64,000 nt of DNA from Kineosporia rhizophila (GCF_021277265.1 NZ_JAJSOH010000004.1:1-64000), one strand, 5' to 3'. Shown: positions 17,230 through 26,397, counted from the stretch's first letter. The notes: a model not told the origin generated them from the sequence alone. Numbers and translations: made by a program.

Positions 17230-17556
17230 GCCGCGACTATAGCCCTGCGTATTTCCCTTGTGGCGCTACGTGTTCACGACACTGCGTCAGAAGTTGACTA
17301 CCGCCGGGCGTTAACGGGTAAGCCGGGCAAATGCAAGGTGGGCAAATCTTGGTAATCCCCATAGCCATGCACATCGGGCCGGGGTTGTCCATGCCGGGCG
17401 ATGAGGGTGCAGATCGCAATTCTGATCCGGGAAAACCCGCCGGAAACACCCGTTGGGTCTTATTCTGACATCTGCCAGCGGCTGCTTCAGCTTCAGGTTG
17501 CGGGGGAGTGCGTCGAAGAGCCAGGTAAGTATCTGACCGCTTCCGGGAGGACATCG
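17230..17556. other. Gene-free leader, 327 bp
   Basis: A divergent intergenic region between the disordered-protein gene and the GGDEF-EAL gene. It is less GC-rich than its surroundings and contains short direct elements such as GCCGGGCAAATGCAAGG followed by GTGGGCAAATC. I could not fold it into any riboswitch class I know. The downstream frame is open from 17401 but has no good start until 17557. Confidence 0.5.
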
Positions 17557-19866
17557 GTGCTGGTCGGCCGTCGTGCCTCCGTGCTGGCCGTGGTCGTCGG
17601 TGTGGTGCTGTGTGGCGTCTACGCGCTGCAGCTGAGCGCCGCCGTCGAGACCGTGGTGGCCGCAGTCATCGGCATCGGCACGATCGTGCTGCAGCTCGTC
17701 GGGCTGCGCCGTAACCGTCCGGCCGATCCGCTGCCCTGGGTGCTGCTGGTCCTGGCCAGCATCTGTTTCGGCGGTGCCGTCGCCTCGCGCCCGTGGGCCG
17801 TCGGGCGGTCCGGTCTGACCCAGTTCACCGCCGACGCGTTCGCCGTCTCCGGCTACGTCCTGGTCGGCCTGGCCATGCTCGTGTTCCTACGCCACGTCGG
17901 GGTGCAACGGCACGCGGTGGTCGACGGCTTCATCGTCGCCCTGGGGGCGGGGCTGCTGGCCACCGAGTTCCTCGCCCTGCCCGCGGCCCGGGTCGGCGAC
18001 CGGCCTGACCTGGTCTCGCTGCTGGCCGGCCTGTACCCGCTGTGGGACATCCTGATCCTGCTGCTGGTGCTGAACCTCGGCTTCTCCACCGCCTCCCGGC
18101 TGGCCAGCTTCCGCTTCATGGCGCTGTCGGTGGTCGGCCTCTTCATCGGCGACACCGGCTACGCGATCATCGGAGCCCGCGGCGAGCTCACCGGCTCGGC
18201 CCTGCTGGACCTGCCGCTCCTGCTCGGTTTCGTCATGCTCGCGGCGGCCGCCCTGCACCCGTCCATGGCCGAGATGAGCTCGATCCGGGCCCGTCCGGTG
18301 CAGGCCTGGTCGGCGCCGCGACTAGCGCTGATCCTGCCCGCCCTGGCCACCCCGCTGGTGGTCATCCTGCTGGTCGAGAGCAACGGCTACGACCGCCTGG
18401 TCCAGGCCCTGGCCACCGGTGGGCTGATCGGCGCGCTGGTCTTCCGCGCGGTCTCGGCCGTGCGCAGCAACGCCGAGATCCAGCGCGGCCTGGTCTTCCG
18501 GGCCACCCACGACCCGCTCACCAGCCTGCCCAACCGCGACCTGCTCACCCGGAACGTCGACGAGATGCTGGCCGCACGCCGGCCCGAGGGGATCTGGCTG
18601 CTCTACCTCGACCTGGACGGCTTCAAGCTGGTCAACGACCACTGGGGGCACGAGGTCGGGGACCTGCTGCTGGTCGAGGTCTCCCGGCGCCTGAGCGAGC
18701 TGACCCGCGACTGCGCGATGCTCGCCCGGATCTCCGGTGACGAGTTCGTGGTCGCCGACCACGGCCAGACCGTGCACGCCGCCGCGATGGCCGAGCGGAT
18801 CCAGGCCGAGCTGACCAGGCCGGTCGAGCTGCCCGGCATCGAACTGGTGGCGGTCGCCTCGATCGGCATCGCCCAGCAGAGCGACCAGCGCAACGCCGAG
18901 TCGCTGCTGCGCGACGCCGACCTGGCCATGTACCGGGCCAAGGCGGAGGGCCGGGGCCGGGTCAAGGTGTTCGACGCCGGGATGCGCCAGACCGTGCGCG
19001 AGCGGGTGGAGATCGAGCTCGCCCTGCGCCAGGCCGTGCAGCGCAACCAGCTCTGGCTGTCGTACCAGCCGATCGTCGACACCCGCACCGGCCGGGCGGT
19101 CGGGGCCGAGGCCCTGGTGCGCTGGACCCACCCGGTGCGGGGGCCCATCTCGCCGGCCGAGTTCATCCCGGTGGCCGAGGAGACCGGCCTGATCGACCAG
19201 ATCGGCACGTTCGTCCTGGAGGAGTCGCTGCGCCAGATGGCGCTCTGGCGGGACGAGAACCTGCTGCCCGAGCGCTTCTGGATGTCGGTCAACGCCTCCG
19301 CCCGCCAATTGCGCGACCACAACCTCCGCCGCAAGATCGCCGACGGCCTGCGGGTCTACCGGCTCGGTCCGGAACGGCTCAGCCTGGAGATCACCGAGTC
19401 GATCCTGATCGGTGACAGCAGTCAGGTCCTGGAGGTGCTGGGCAGCCTGCGCGACCTCGGCATCGGGCTGTCGGTGGACGACTTCGGCACGGGCTACTCC
19501 TCACTGAGCTACCTCAGCCGCTTCCCGGTCACCACGGTCAAGGTGGACCGCGCCTTCGTCACCGGCCTGGGGGTGGACCCGGGCGACGAGGCCATCGTCC
19601 GGGCGATCGTCGCCATGTCCACCGCACTGCACCTCGGCGTGATCGCCGAGGGGGTGGAGACCCCGGCCCAGCGCGACGCGCTGATCAGTCTGGACGTGAC
19701 CCGGGGGCAGGGCTGGCTGTGGGGAAAGGCGGCCGGGCACGCCGAGTTCGCCGAGAAGCACCTGCGCCCGCTGCTGCGTGAGGAGCAGGCCGAGGACGCG
19801 TTGTGGACGCCCCCGGTGCAGCAGCAGGCCAAGGGGTTGCCTCAGGCCGGCGTGGGCAACAGCTGA
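17557..19866 (+). CDS. Membrane GGDEF-EAL protein (c-di-GMP turnover)
   Basis: 769 aa. About eight hydrophobic segments span residues 1-290. A GGDEF domain (about 305-475) has SGDEF at 393-397 and lacks an RxxD inhibitory site (RDCA instead). The EAL domain (about 485-755) keeps EAL (518-520), NASA, EITES, DDFGTGYSSL, KVDRAF and AEGVET, so it should hydrolyse c-di-GMP. The first Gly of GGDEF is Ser, which some active cyclases tolerate; synthesis is uncertain. The GTG at 17557 is chosen because GGGAGG lies exactly 6 nt upstream. The N-terminal membrane part probably senses or anchors. Confidence 0.9.
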   Translation: MLVGRRASVLAVVVGVVLCGVYALQLSAAVETVVAAVIGIGTIVLQLVGLRRNRPADPLPWVLLVLASICFGGAVASRPWAVGRSGLTQFTADAFAVSGYVLVGLAMLVFLRHVGVQRHAVVDGFIVALGAGLLATEFLALPAARVGDRPDLVSLLAGLYPLWDILILLLVLNLGFSTASRLASFRFMALSVVGLFIGDTGYAIIGARGELTGSALLDLPLLLGFVMLAAAALHPSMAEMSSIRARPVQAWSAPRLALILPALATPLVVILLVESNGYDRLVQALATGGLIGALVFRAVSAVRSNAEIQRGLVFRATHDPLTSLPNRDLLTRNVDEMLAARRPEGIWLLYLDLDGFKLVNDHWGHEVGDLLLVEVSRRLSELTRDCAMLARISGDEFVVADHGQTVHAAAMAERIQAELTRPVELPGIELVAVASIGIAQQSDQRNAESLLRDADLAMYRAKAEGRGRVKVFDAGMRQTVRERVEIELALRQAVQRNQLWLSYQPIVDTRTGRAVGAEALVRWTHPVRGPISPAEFIPVAEETGLIDQIGTFVLEESLRQMALWRDENLLPERFWMSVNASARQLRDHNLRRKIADGLRVYRLGPERLSLEITESILIGDSSQVLEVLGSLRDLGIGLSVDDFGTGYSSLSYLSRFPVTTVKVDRAFVTGLGVDPGDEAIVRAIVAMSTALHLGVIAEGVETPAQRDALISLDVTRGQGWLWGKAAGHAEFAEKHLRPLLREEQAEDALWTPPVQQQAKGLPQAGVGNS

Positions 19867-20414
19867 GCTCCACCCGGCTCGGGGAACGTGTAGGCCCAGT
19901 ACACCTGCGCGTCCAGGCGCTCGCGGCGCACTCCGGGCAGGTAGGTCCGGGCCAGTTGCTCGATCGCGGTGGCCAGCCGCTCACGCGTCTCGTGCTCGCA
20001 GATGTCCAGGCAGATCAGCCCGCTGGAGGCCCCGGCGTCCCGGCAGACCATCTCGATCAGCTGGGTCATCGCCCCGGTGCCCTGGTAGTCCGGCTCCACC
20101 GCCACGAAGCTGACGTACCAGATGCGTTTCTGCGCATACAGTTCCGGCCAGCGCCGCTCGAAGTACTCGGGGGAGATCAGGTGCACCGCGTCGAGCTCGT
20201 TCGTCGCCGTCGCCAGCGCGGCCACCCGTCCCCGCTCCTCGTCGCGGATCGCGTACTTGGTGACCCGCTTGTCCTGCATCAGCTCCTCGAACTCCGGGCG
20301 GAGCATAAGGTGGCGCTGCACCGCCAGACTACGTAGGTCGTCGAAGGCGTTCTCGTAGAGCTTCCAGTAGCTGCCGTCGGCGTCCTCGAGCCTGCCGGAC
20401 ACGATCTGCTCCAC
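19842..20414 (-). CDS. GNAT-type acetyltransferase-like protein
   Basis: 190 aa. The GNAT core is recognisable: WYVSFVAVEPDYQGTGAMTQLIEMV holds the strand-4/motif-A segment with the Q-x-x-G-x-G/A acyl-CoA pyrophosphate loop. The N-terminal half (SYWKLYENAFDDLRSLAVQRHLM) is typical of a subgroup near stress and signalling genes. Start: GTG 20414 with GGGAG about 10 nt upstream; a TTG at 20459 would add 15 residues. The 3' end overlaps the GGDEF-EAL gene by 25 nt in convergent orientation. Substrate unknown. Confidence 0.65.
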   Translation of the reverse strand: MEQIVSGRLEDADGSYWKLYENAFDDLRSLAVQRHLMLRPEFEELMQDKRVTKYAIRDEERGRVAALATATNELDAVHLISPEYFERRWPELYAQKRIWYVSFVAVEPDYQGTGAMTQLIEMVCRDAGASSGLICLDICEHETRERLATAIEQLARTYLPGVRRERLDAQVYWAYTFPEPGGAQLLPTPA

Positions 20415-20537
20415 CGCTGCATCACTCCCGTTTCGCCGCACGCATTTCGTCGACCGCAACGGCGTGATCCACTGTCATTACGCCATGCAATCCGTACGCG
20501 TCAGTATGACGAGCGATGTGACGGTTGGAGCGGCTTT

Positions 20538-20554
20538 TAGGGGGATTTCCCCTA
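20538..20554 (-). terminator. Possible hairpin after CPBP-like gene
   Basis: TAGGGG and CCCCTA arms around a 5-nt loop, just beyond the end of the minus-strand CPBP-like gene. The stem is short and no T-tract follows on the minus strand, so the call is weak. Confidence 0.3.
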
Positions 20555-20557
20555 CGG

Positions 20558-21409
20558 CTAGGCCGCGAACAGGGGTGGCAGCGTCACCAGCATGATCAGC
20601 GACCAGGTCGCGTGGGTGGCCATCGGGGCCAGGATCCCGCCGCTGGCCCGGCGCTCCAGCCCGAGCACGGCCCCGAGCAGGAAGGCGGCGAACACCAGCA
20701 TGGGATTGCGGGTGGCGATGGTGGCCAGGGCGTAGATCACGGTCGAGATCAGTACCGGGTGCTGCCGCCCGATCGCGGCGAACAGCGCCCCGCGGAAGAA
20801 CACCTCCTCGGCCAGGCCGTTCAGCAGGGCCACCGCCACGATCAGCAGCAACGCCCCCTCCCGTTCATGGGCCAGCACATGGGCCACGAAGTCCCGCAGG
20901 GGCGGGATCTCCCGCACGACCAGCGCACCCGCCACGAAGATCGCGCCCGCCACCAGTCCCAGCACGACTCCGTTGATCAATGGACGACGGAGAGCACCTC
21001 TGTGGGGAATCCAGCCCAGGTGCAGGGGGCCCGACGCCAGGCCACCGACGGTCCAGACCAGGGCCACCGAGAGAGTGAGGGGGTAGAAGACCGGGTCGCC
21101 CGGCTCGACCGCGAGCGAGATGCCCAGCAGGGCGGCCCCGAGGACGAGCGTGAGGGCGGTGACGATCCGGCGTCGGCGGAAGTGCGCATCGGGTTCCCGG
21201 TGGTCCCGCGGCACTCTTTCGATCAGGGACGACCGGAGCAGGTTCTCGACGGTTCTTCCGGTTGCGGTGCGGCGAAGGTTCGCGGCCGAGCCTTCCAGCC
21301 GTCGGCTGGCCCATGCCTCCAGGCTGGACCGGGTCTGGGATTCGGTGGGCTGCGCCCCGGACGACTCGCTGGAGGGTTCGCCGGACCGCTCGGTGGGCTG
21401 ATCGCTCAC
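20558..21409 (-). CDS. CPBP (CAAX-like) intramembrane protease family protein, one motif altered
   Basis: 283 aa. A polar N terminus of about 80 aa is followed by multiple transmembrane segments. Motif 1 EExxxR is intact (E201, E202, R206 in AEEVFFRGAL), and a C-terminal His is present (H266, THATWS). The middle FxxxH motif reads YALAT, with Thr230 where the catalytic His normally stands, so protease activity may be lost or reassigned. The GTG start overlaps the stop of the upstream epimerase-like gene (GTGA), indicating coupling. Confidence 0.8.
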   Translation of the reverse strand: MSDQPTERSGEPSSESSGAQPTESQTRSSLEAWASRRLEGSAANLRRTATGRTVENLLRSSLIERVPRDHREPDAHFRRRRIVTALTLVLGAALLGISLAVEPGDPVFYPLTLSVALVWTVGGLASGPLHLGWIPHRGALRRPLINGVVLGLVAGAIFVAGALVVREIPPLRDFVAHVLAHEREGALLLIVAVALLNGLAEEVFFRGALFAAIGRQHPVLISTVIYALATIATRNPMLVFAAFLLGAVLGLERRASGGILAPMATHATWSLIMLVTLPPLFAA

Positions 21410-22389
21410 AGTCGGCCGGGTTCCTGGCCGTCCGGACGAACTGTCTGCCCTGTCTGCGTCTTGCTGGTCTGGCTGGTCTGCTGCGGGGGTTGCTCACCCA
21501 GGGCCCGCTCCCGGTCGGCCAGGGCGAGCCGCACGGCCTCGTCGTAGCCGATCGACGGACCGGGCACGATCTGCTCGATCGAGTGGTCGTGCACCACCAC
21601 CTCGTTGATCATCGAGTCGACCAGGTTCCGGCCGGTGGCGGTGTCCACGTCGGTGACCAGGGCCAGCCAGCGTGACGAGAGGCCGGGGGTGAGTAGCGGC
21701 ACGGTCAGGCTGGGCAGCCGCTTGCCCATGATCCGGGCGGCCCGGGCCAGCATGTCCTTGTAGCGCAGCACCTCCGGCCCGCCGATCTCGAACACCCGCC
21801 CGCGGGCCTCTTCCGGCTCCAGCACCCCGGCCAGGTATCGGATCACGTCGGGCAGGGCGATCGGCTGTGTCCGGGTGTTCACCCAGTGCGGCGTCACCAT
21901 CGCCGGCAGGTGGTCGACCAGCTGCCGGGTGATCTCCCAGCTGATCCCGCCGTGCCCGACCACCACGGCCGCCCGCAGCACCGTCACCGGCACCCCGGCC
22001 AGCGGCAGCAGCTGCTCGACCTGCCGCCGCGAGCGCAGGTGGGGGGAGAGCTCACCGTCGTCCTCGCCGAGCCCGCCGAGGTAGATGATCCGCTCCAGCC
22101 CGGCCTGCTGGGCCGCCTCGCCGAAGTTCAGGGCCGCCTCGGCGTCCTTCTGCTCGAAGTCGTCCGACTCCAGCGAGTGCACCAGGTAGTAGGCCGCGTC
22201 GCAGCCGGCCATCGCGGTGGCCAGGCTCTGCGGGTCGTCGACGTCGCCGAAGACCGGTTCGCCCGCTCCGGTGTAACTGTCCGGCTTCCTGGTCATCGCC
22301 CGCACGCTGTGGCCCCGGCGTTCCAGGTGCTCGGCGAGGTGCGAGCCGATGAATCCGGAAGCGCCTGTGACCAGGACTGTTCTTGCCAT
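21406..22389 (-). CDS. NAD(P)-binding epimerase-like protein (YbjT/NmrA group)
   Basis: 327 aa. The N-terminal Rossmann motif is VTGASGFIGSHLAEHL. YYLVHSLESDDFEQKDAEAALNF and the C-terminal SLTVPLLTPGLSSRWLALVTDVD are characteristic of the YbjT-like atypical extended SDRs rather than true sugar epimerases. The catalytic Tyr-x3-Lys is not evident, so it may bind NAD(P) without classical SDR chemistry. A Gln/Thr-rich tail (QQTSQTSKTQTGQT) closes it. ATG 22389 fits the fold start; the longer upstream frame is antisense to the TagD gene. It is coupled to the CPBP-like gene. Confidence 0.8.
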   Translation of the reverse strand: MARTVLVTGASGFIGSHLAEHLERRGHSVRAMTRKPDSYTGAGEPVFGDVDDPQSLATAMAGCDAAYYLVHSLESDDFEQKDAEAALNFGEAAQQAGLERIIYLGGLGEDDGELSPHLRSRRQVEQLLPLAGVPVTVLRAAVVVGHGGISWEITRQLVDHLPAMVTPHWVNTRTQPIALPDVIRYLAGVLEPEEARGRVFEIGGPEVLRYKDMLARAARIMGKRLPSLTVPLLTPGLSSRWLALVTDVDTATGRNLVDSMINEVVVHDHSIEQIVPGPSIGYDEAVRLALADRERALGEQPPQQTSQTSKTQTGQTVRPDGQEPGRL

Positions 22390-22609
22390 GGCCCCAGTCT
22401 CGGGGTGCTTGCCCGCTTCGGCACCCGCAGCGGCGGACGGGTGGTTGCGCCCGATTGCGCCGGCAGTGGTGAGGAAGGCGCGCCAGGTGAGGCAGAATAG
22501 TTCGCTCACCGGACATACTTCGTTCACCAGTGCGACGGCAGGAAGCCATCGCCGGCCGAGGTGGGTCCGGCAGGCCTGCGTCCCCCCGGTCCTAGACGGA
22601 GCTCGTTCA

Positions 22610-23011
22610 ATGACGACTGTGATCACCTTCGGCACCTTCGATGTCCTGCACATCGGCCACCTGCGCATCCTCGAGCGGGCCAAGGCGCACGGTGACCGCC
22701 TGGTCGTGGGCGTCTCGTCGGACGCCCTGAACATGAGCAAGAAGGGCCGTAACCCGATCTTCAGCGAGCAGGAGCGCAAGGAACTGATCGAGTCGCTCAA
22801 GGTGGTCGACGAGGTGTTCGTCGAGGAGTCGCTGGAACTCAAGGCCGAGTACGTCCAGAAGTACGGCGCCGACCTGCTGGTGATGGGCGACGACTGGGCC
22901 GGGCGCTTCGACTGGATCAAGGACTACTGCGAGGTGGTCTACCTGCCGCGCACGCCCTCGATCTCGACCACCGCGGTGATCGAGAAGATCGCCAAACTGC
23001 CCTCCGCCTGA
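22610..23011 (+). CDS. tagD: Glycerol-3-phosphate cytidylyltransferase
   Basis: 133 aa, the normal size for TagD. It begins ITFGTFDVLHIGHLRIL, with the HxGH nucleotide-binding motif, and has VMGDDWAGRFDWIKDYCEVVYLPRT followed by the ISTT signature (RTPSISTT against RTEGISTT in Bacillus TagD). It makes CDP-glycerol from glycerol-3-phosphate and CTP, a precursor for glycerol-phosphate teichoic acids or related surface polymers. No polymerase gene is adjacent. The ATG is where the Rossmann fold starts; the longer open frame upstream has no support. Confidence 0.9.
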   Translation: MTTVITFGTFDVLHIGHLRILERAKAHGDRLVVGVSSDALNMSKKGRNPIFSEQERKELIESLKVVDEVFVEESLELKAEYVQKYGADLLVMGDDWAGRFDWIKDYCEVVYLPRTPSISTTAVIEKIAKLPSA

Positions 23012-23812
23012 GCCGGTCCAGGCCCCCCGGATCCGGCAACGATGTCCGGTATCGCTATTTATGATTGATTTATGGCCGCAGTGGTGGACGGCGATCATTG
23101 CGGCGCGTAGATTTCACAGATAGTAGAAATCAGATCCGGGGGGTGTCTGAAGTCGGAGCTCGGATGATGGGCAAATGCGTTTCGGGTAGGGCTGATCCGG
23201 CTTCACTGTCGGTATTTGACTTCAGTGCGGATTGATTTACCTGTGGCGCCGGCGGCTGAATTCTTGCCGCTATTTGTCCGCGCAATATTCCATGGTGAAA
23301 CTTTCTGCGAGTGAGAACGGGGCCACCCGGGCTTGAACCGGTCCTGCGCCGCGGTCGCGGCTCGGTGCCGGCTCACGCGGGCTCGTTGTTGGCTCGAGGC
23401 TGGCCCGGTTGGTGGCCGAGTCTGCCGGCCGACGAGTCCGCTGGCCGAGTCTGTCGGCCGAGTTGCTGACCAGTGGCGGCCCGGTTCTCACGGCACAGGC
23501 CCTCGGGCGGTGCTCCGACCCCTCCCGGAGCACTGCCCGAGTCTGGCTGGAGCGGCTTCCGCCCGGTCCCGGCCCAGGTTGTGCTGAGGTGGTCAGCTGC
23601 CGGTCTGAGCTGCCGGTCTGAGCTGCCGGTCTGAGCTGCCGGTCTGAGCTGCCCGCCCGAGCTGCTGGTCTGAGCTGCCGGCGTCACGCCCGGCTCGCCT
23701 AGACCGGTTCCGGTCGTGTCCAGCGTCTAGTGGTTCCTACCCACGCCCGCCTTTGGTCAGGCCCGGCACCTTGGCCGCCCAGTCGTCCTCAGGCTTCGGC
23801 GTCCTTCTGGCT
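23012..23812. other. Gene-free region of about 800 bp
   Basis: Lies between convergent tagD and the K+ channel gene. The first 280 bp are unusually AT-rich for this window (for example TATCGCTATTTATGATTGAT). The second half is GC-rich and holds imperfect GCCGAGTCTG-type repeats (about 23415-23470) and a 13-bp tandem array. No open frame here has codon use resembling the neighbouring genes. Confidence 0.6.
23602..23679. repeat. 13-bp tandem repeat, six units
   Basis: GGTCTGAGCTGCC is repeated exactly four times in a row (23602-23653), followed by one degenerate unit and a further exact unit ending at 23679; a partial unit precedes it. The 13-bp period is not a multiple of three and the array is non-coding. 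It lies in the gap between two convergent genes. Confidence 0.9.
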
Positions 23813-26011
23813 TCACTTCCCAGGCTTCCCACGACCAGGGTTCTCACCGGCAGGACTCTCACCATCGGAGCCATCAGTTTCGGGGCCATCATCCTCAGAG
23901 CCATCACCCTCAGAGCCACCACCCTCAGAGCCGTCAGCTGCAGGGCCGTCCACGCCAGCCCGCGGCAACCGCCGCCCGGCCAACTGCCGCCAGACCCAGC
24001 TCTCCGGCATCCGCGTCCCGGTCACCACGTACTGCGCTGTGCTCTCACTGAGCAACGTGGTCTGCAGCTCACGCCGGGCCATCCGGGTGCCCGCCACCAG
24101 CAACTCGTCGTCCAGGCGCAGTTCCGTGTCGTCCGGCGGGCCGATCGTCGCCTTCCCATCACGCAGCAACATCAGCGGCACGACCGCCAGCCGGTCTTCC
24201 CTGTCGTCCGGGTCGCGCAGCAGGTCACCGATGGTCAGCGGCACCCGCCGGCCCTCCTGGGCGGCGTGGCGGCGCTGACGCACCCGGGCCGGCACTGCCT
24301 CCGGATCGAGGTACCCGGCCAGGGCCGGCGCCTCCCACGCAGTCAACTCGACGTTCCACACGTCCTTCATGAACTGCCCGCACCGGTTCTTGATGCGCTG
24401 GATCAGCTCGATCGCCTCGTCCTCACCGCGGTGCGGCATCTCCTCCAGGAAACGCCACAGCAGCGGGGTGGACAGGCGGGCGTAGGCCTCCCGGGCCACC
24501 AGGTCGGCCGGTACCAGCAGCATGTCCAGGTGCATGGCGGTGAACAGCGACTGGTTGGTGGGCAGGTTCTGCCGCCCGGCCACGTACAGGTCCGGGTTGC
24601 GCCTTCGGGCGGCGGCGATCAGCGAGAGGTTGGTGGTGTCGTCGTCGGTGCCCGCCACGAAGCCCACGGCCGTCTCGATGTGGCACTCGTCCATCACCTC
24701 CGGCTCCGACCCGTCGCCGTGGATCACCCGCGGCAGCCGTTCCACCGGGATGTCCAGCTCGGCGGCCAGGAACTCGTCGGTCGGCGGGTCCGGGTCGACC
24801 ACCACCACGTCCAGCCCCTCGGCGAGCAGGTCGCCCACCACCTCCTGACCGAACCGGCCGTAGCCGCAGACCACCCACAGGCCCTTGGCCGGGGGAGACC
24901 CGGGCGGGGGCTGCTCCGAGCCGGGGCCCGCCTCCAGCCAGGAGTAGAGCCGGAACGAGATGGGTGCGCGCAGGGCCATCCGCAGGTGGTCGCCGAACCG
25001 GTCGAACGGGTTGATCACGGTCGGCGCGCCCCAGGCCCGCATCCGGTCCTCCACCGGGGCCGAGATGGTCCGGGCGATCACCGGCAGGTCCGGGCGCAGC
25101 AGCGCGGCGGTCATGGTGATCGCCAGGTTCACCTCGTCGTCGTCGGTCAGGGCCAGCACCGCCTCGCAGTGCGGGTTCTTCAGCCCGGCGAGCTTGAGGT
25201 TGAACGGGTTCGAGGCGTCGGCGGTCAGCCCGGGCGGGTCGGCGAAGTACTGGTCCACGTCGAGCGACTCGATCTTGGTGGCCTCCACGTCGATCGCCAC
25301 GAAGTTGCGGCCCAGGTGGTCCCAGGCCTGGCCGAGCCGCTGCCCGGTGTGCCCGTAACCGGCGATCAGCAGGAACGGCTCGCGCATCCGCTCCACCCGG
25401 CTGGTGAAGCGGCGCATGTCCAGGGCGGTGCGGAAGGCCCGGTCCTGCAACAGGGAGAGCAGGGTACCGATGGTGTACGCCCAGCCGACCACGGTGAGGT
25501 AGATGCTCAGCGTCATCCACAGCCGCTGCTCGGCGGTGAACGGGTAGGGGATCTCGCCGAAGCCGATCGTGCTGGCGGTGTAGCTCATCACGTAGAACGC
25601 GTTGAACATGCCCATCCGGTGCGGCTCGCCCTCGGGCGTCTCGCCCGGGGCCACCGCCAGGCCGAACGTGGTGATCGCGAAGATGATGATCAGGACGATC
25701 AGCGGCGTGCGCATCCGTCGCATGATCAGGAAGATCGGTGCCGAGACCGCCTCGACCCCGCGGGAGCTGAGCGGGCCGCCGGCCGGGCCGGGCAGGTCAC
25801 CGGCGTGCCGGAAGCGGGAGATGGCGGCCCACCGGCCGGCCCCGGTGATCAGCGCATTGGTCGCGGCCGGGTCGTGGTTGGTCGGCGGGGGCAGCAGCGG
25901 TTCGCCCGGCTTGCGCACCCGGGCCCCCGGGCGCCGCGCACCCGGCCGGTGGCCCGGGTGCCGCTCGTGCCATTTCTCCTGCTCCGAGCGGGGGCGGTCG
26001 GCGTTGGGCAT
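23813..26011 (-). CDS. Potassium channel with two RCK (TrkA-N) domains
   Basis: 732 aa. Two transmembrane helices (about 92-122 and 163-187) flank a pore loop with the selectivity filter TIGFGE (148-153). Two RCK/TrkA-N Rossmann domains follow, starting at AGYGHTGQRLG (about 215) and CGYGRFGQEVVG (about 373), with TrkA-C-like material after them. It should be a ligand- or nucleotide-gated K+ channel working as a single-chain double-RCK subunit. The N terminus is a 90-aa Arg/Pro-rich tail and the C terminus an acidic DGSEGGGSEGDG-type repeat. Its ATG shares one base with the stop of the small membrane-protein gene before it (TGATG). Confidence 0.9.
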   Translation of the reverse strand: MPNADRPRSEQEKWHERHPGHRPGARRPGARVRKPGEPLLPPPTNHDPAATNALITGAGRWAAISRFRHAGDLPGPAGGPLSSRGVEAVSAPIFLIMRRMRTPLIVLIIIFAITTFGLAVAPGETPEGEPHRMGMFNAFYVMSYTASTIGFGEIPYPFTAEQRLWMTLSIYLTVVGWAYTIGTLLSLLQDRAFRTALDMRRFTSRVERMREPFLLIAGYGHTGQRLGQAWDHLGRNFVAIDVEATKIESLDVDQYFADPPGLTADASNPFNLKLAGLKNPHCEAVLALTDDDEVNLAITMTAALLRPDLPVIARTISAPVEDRMRAWGAPTVINPFDRFGDHLRMALRAPISFRLYSWLEAGPGSEQPPPGSPPAKGLWVVCGYGRFGQEVVGDLLAEGLDVVVVDPDPPTDEFLAAELDIPVERLPRVIHGDGSEPEVMDECHIETAVGFVAGTDDDTTNLSLIAAARRRNPDLYVAGRQNLPTNQSLFTAMHLDMLLVPADLVAREAYARLSTPLLWRFLEEMPHRGEDEAIELIQRIKNRCGQFMKDVWNVELTAWEAPALAGYLDPEAVPARVRQRRHAAQEGRRVPLTIGDLLRDPDDREDRLAVVPLMLLRDGKATIGPPDDTELRLDDELLVAGTRMARRELQTTLLSESTAQYVVTGTRMPESWVWRQLAGRRLPRAGVDGPAADGSEGGGSEGDGSEDDGPETDGSDGESPAGENPGRGKPGK

Positions 26012-26397
26012 CAGCGACGGTGGAACGACACGGTCTCGATCACCAGGAGCACCACCGAGACGAGGTTGGCCAGGAGCGCCCCGCCGGAGAGCGAGACGAT
26101 GCTGGCCATCGCGTGCTCGTCCAGACCGGAGGACGAGACGTGGTCGGCGTAGACCCAGACCAGCGTCGCCGCGATCAGCTGCAGGTCGGCGACCAGGCTG
26201 GTGGCCAGGTGCACGGCCCCGATCTGGGTGCGGTCGCCGAACTTCAGCACGGTCACGATCAGGCTGACCACCACGGCCGCGTAGAGCTCGTACTCGCTGT
26301 GCAGCTTCGCGTTGGAGATGTCACCGATGAAGAACCCGAAGTTCAGGGTGGCTGCGAGCAGCACGAAGAAGCCGAAGATCACTTTCTCGAGGTTCAT
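26011..26397 (-). CDS. Small four-helix membrane protein coupled to K+ channel
   Basis: 128 aa with four hydrophobic segments: VIFGFFVLLAATLNFGFFIG, YELYAAVVVSLIVTVL, LVADLQLIAATLVWVYA and GGALLANLVSVVLLVIE. Start ATG 26397 is preceded by GGAGGGG. The one-base overlap with the channel gene implies co-translation, so it is a candidate channel accessory subunit. I do not recognise the family with certainty. Confidence 0.75.
   Translation of the reverse strand: MNLEKVIFGFFVLLAATLNFGFFIGDISNAKLHSEYELYAAVVVSLIVTVLKFGDRTQIGAVHLATSLVADLQLIAATLVWVYADHVSSSGLDEHAMASIVSLSGGALLANLVSVVLLVIETVSFHRR

Noticed and set aside
17230..17556. c-di-GMP or other known riboswitch
   Set aside because: Some GGGCAAA-like motifs recall c-di-GMP aptamers, but the paired regions and tetraloop/receptor order of that class could not be found.
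23602..23679. CRISPR or coding repeat
   Set aside because: Units are 13 nt and directly adjacent with no spacers, and the period breaks any reading frame.
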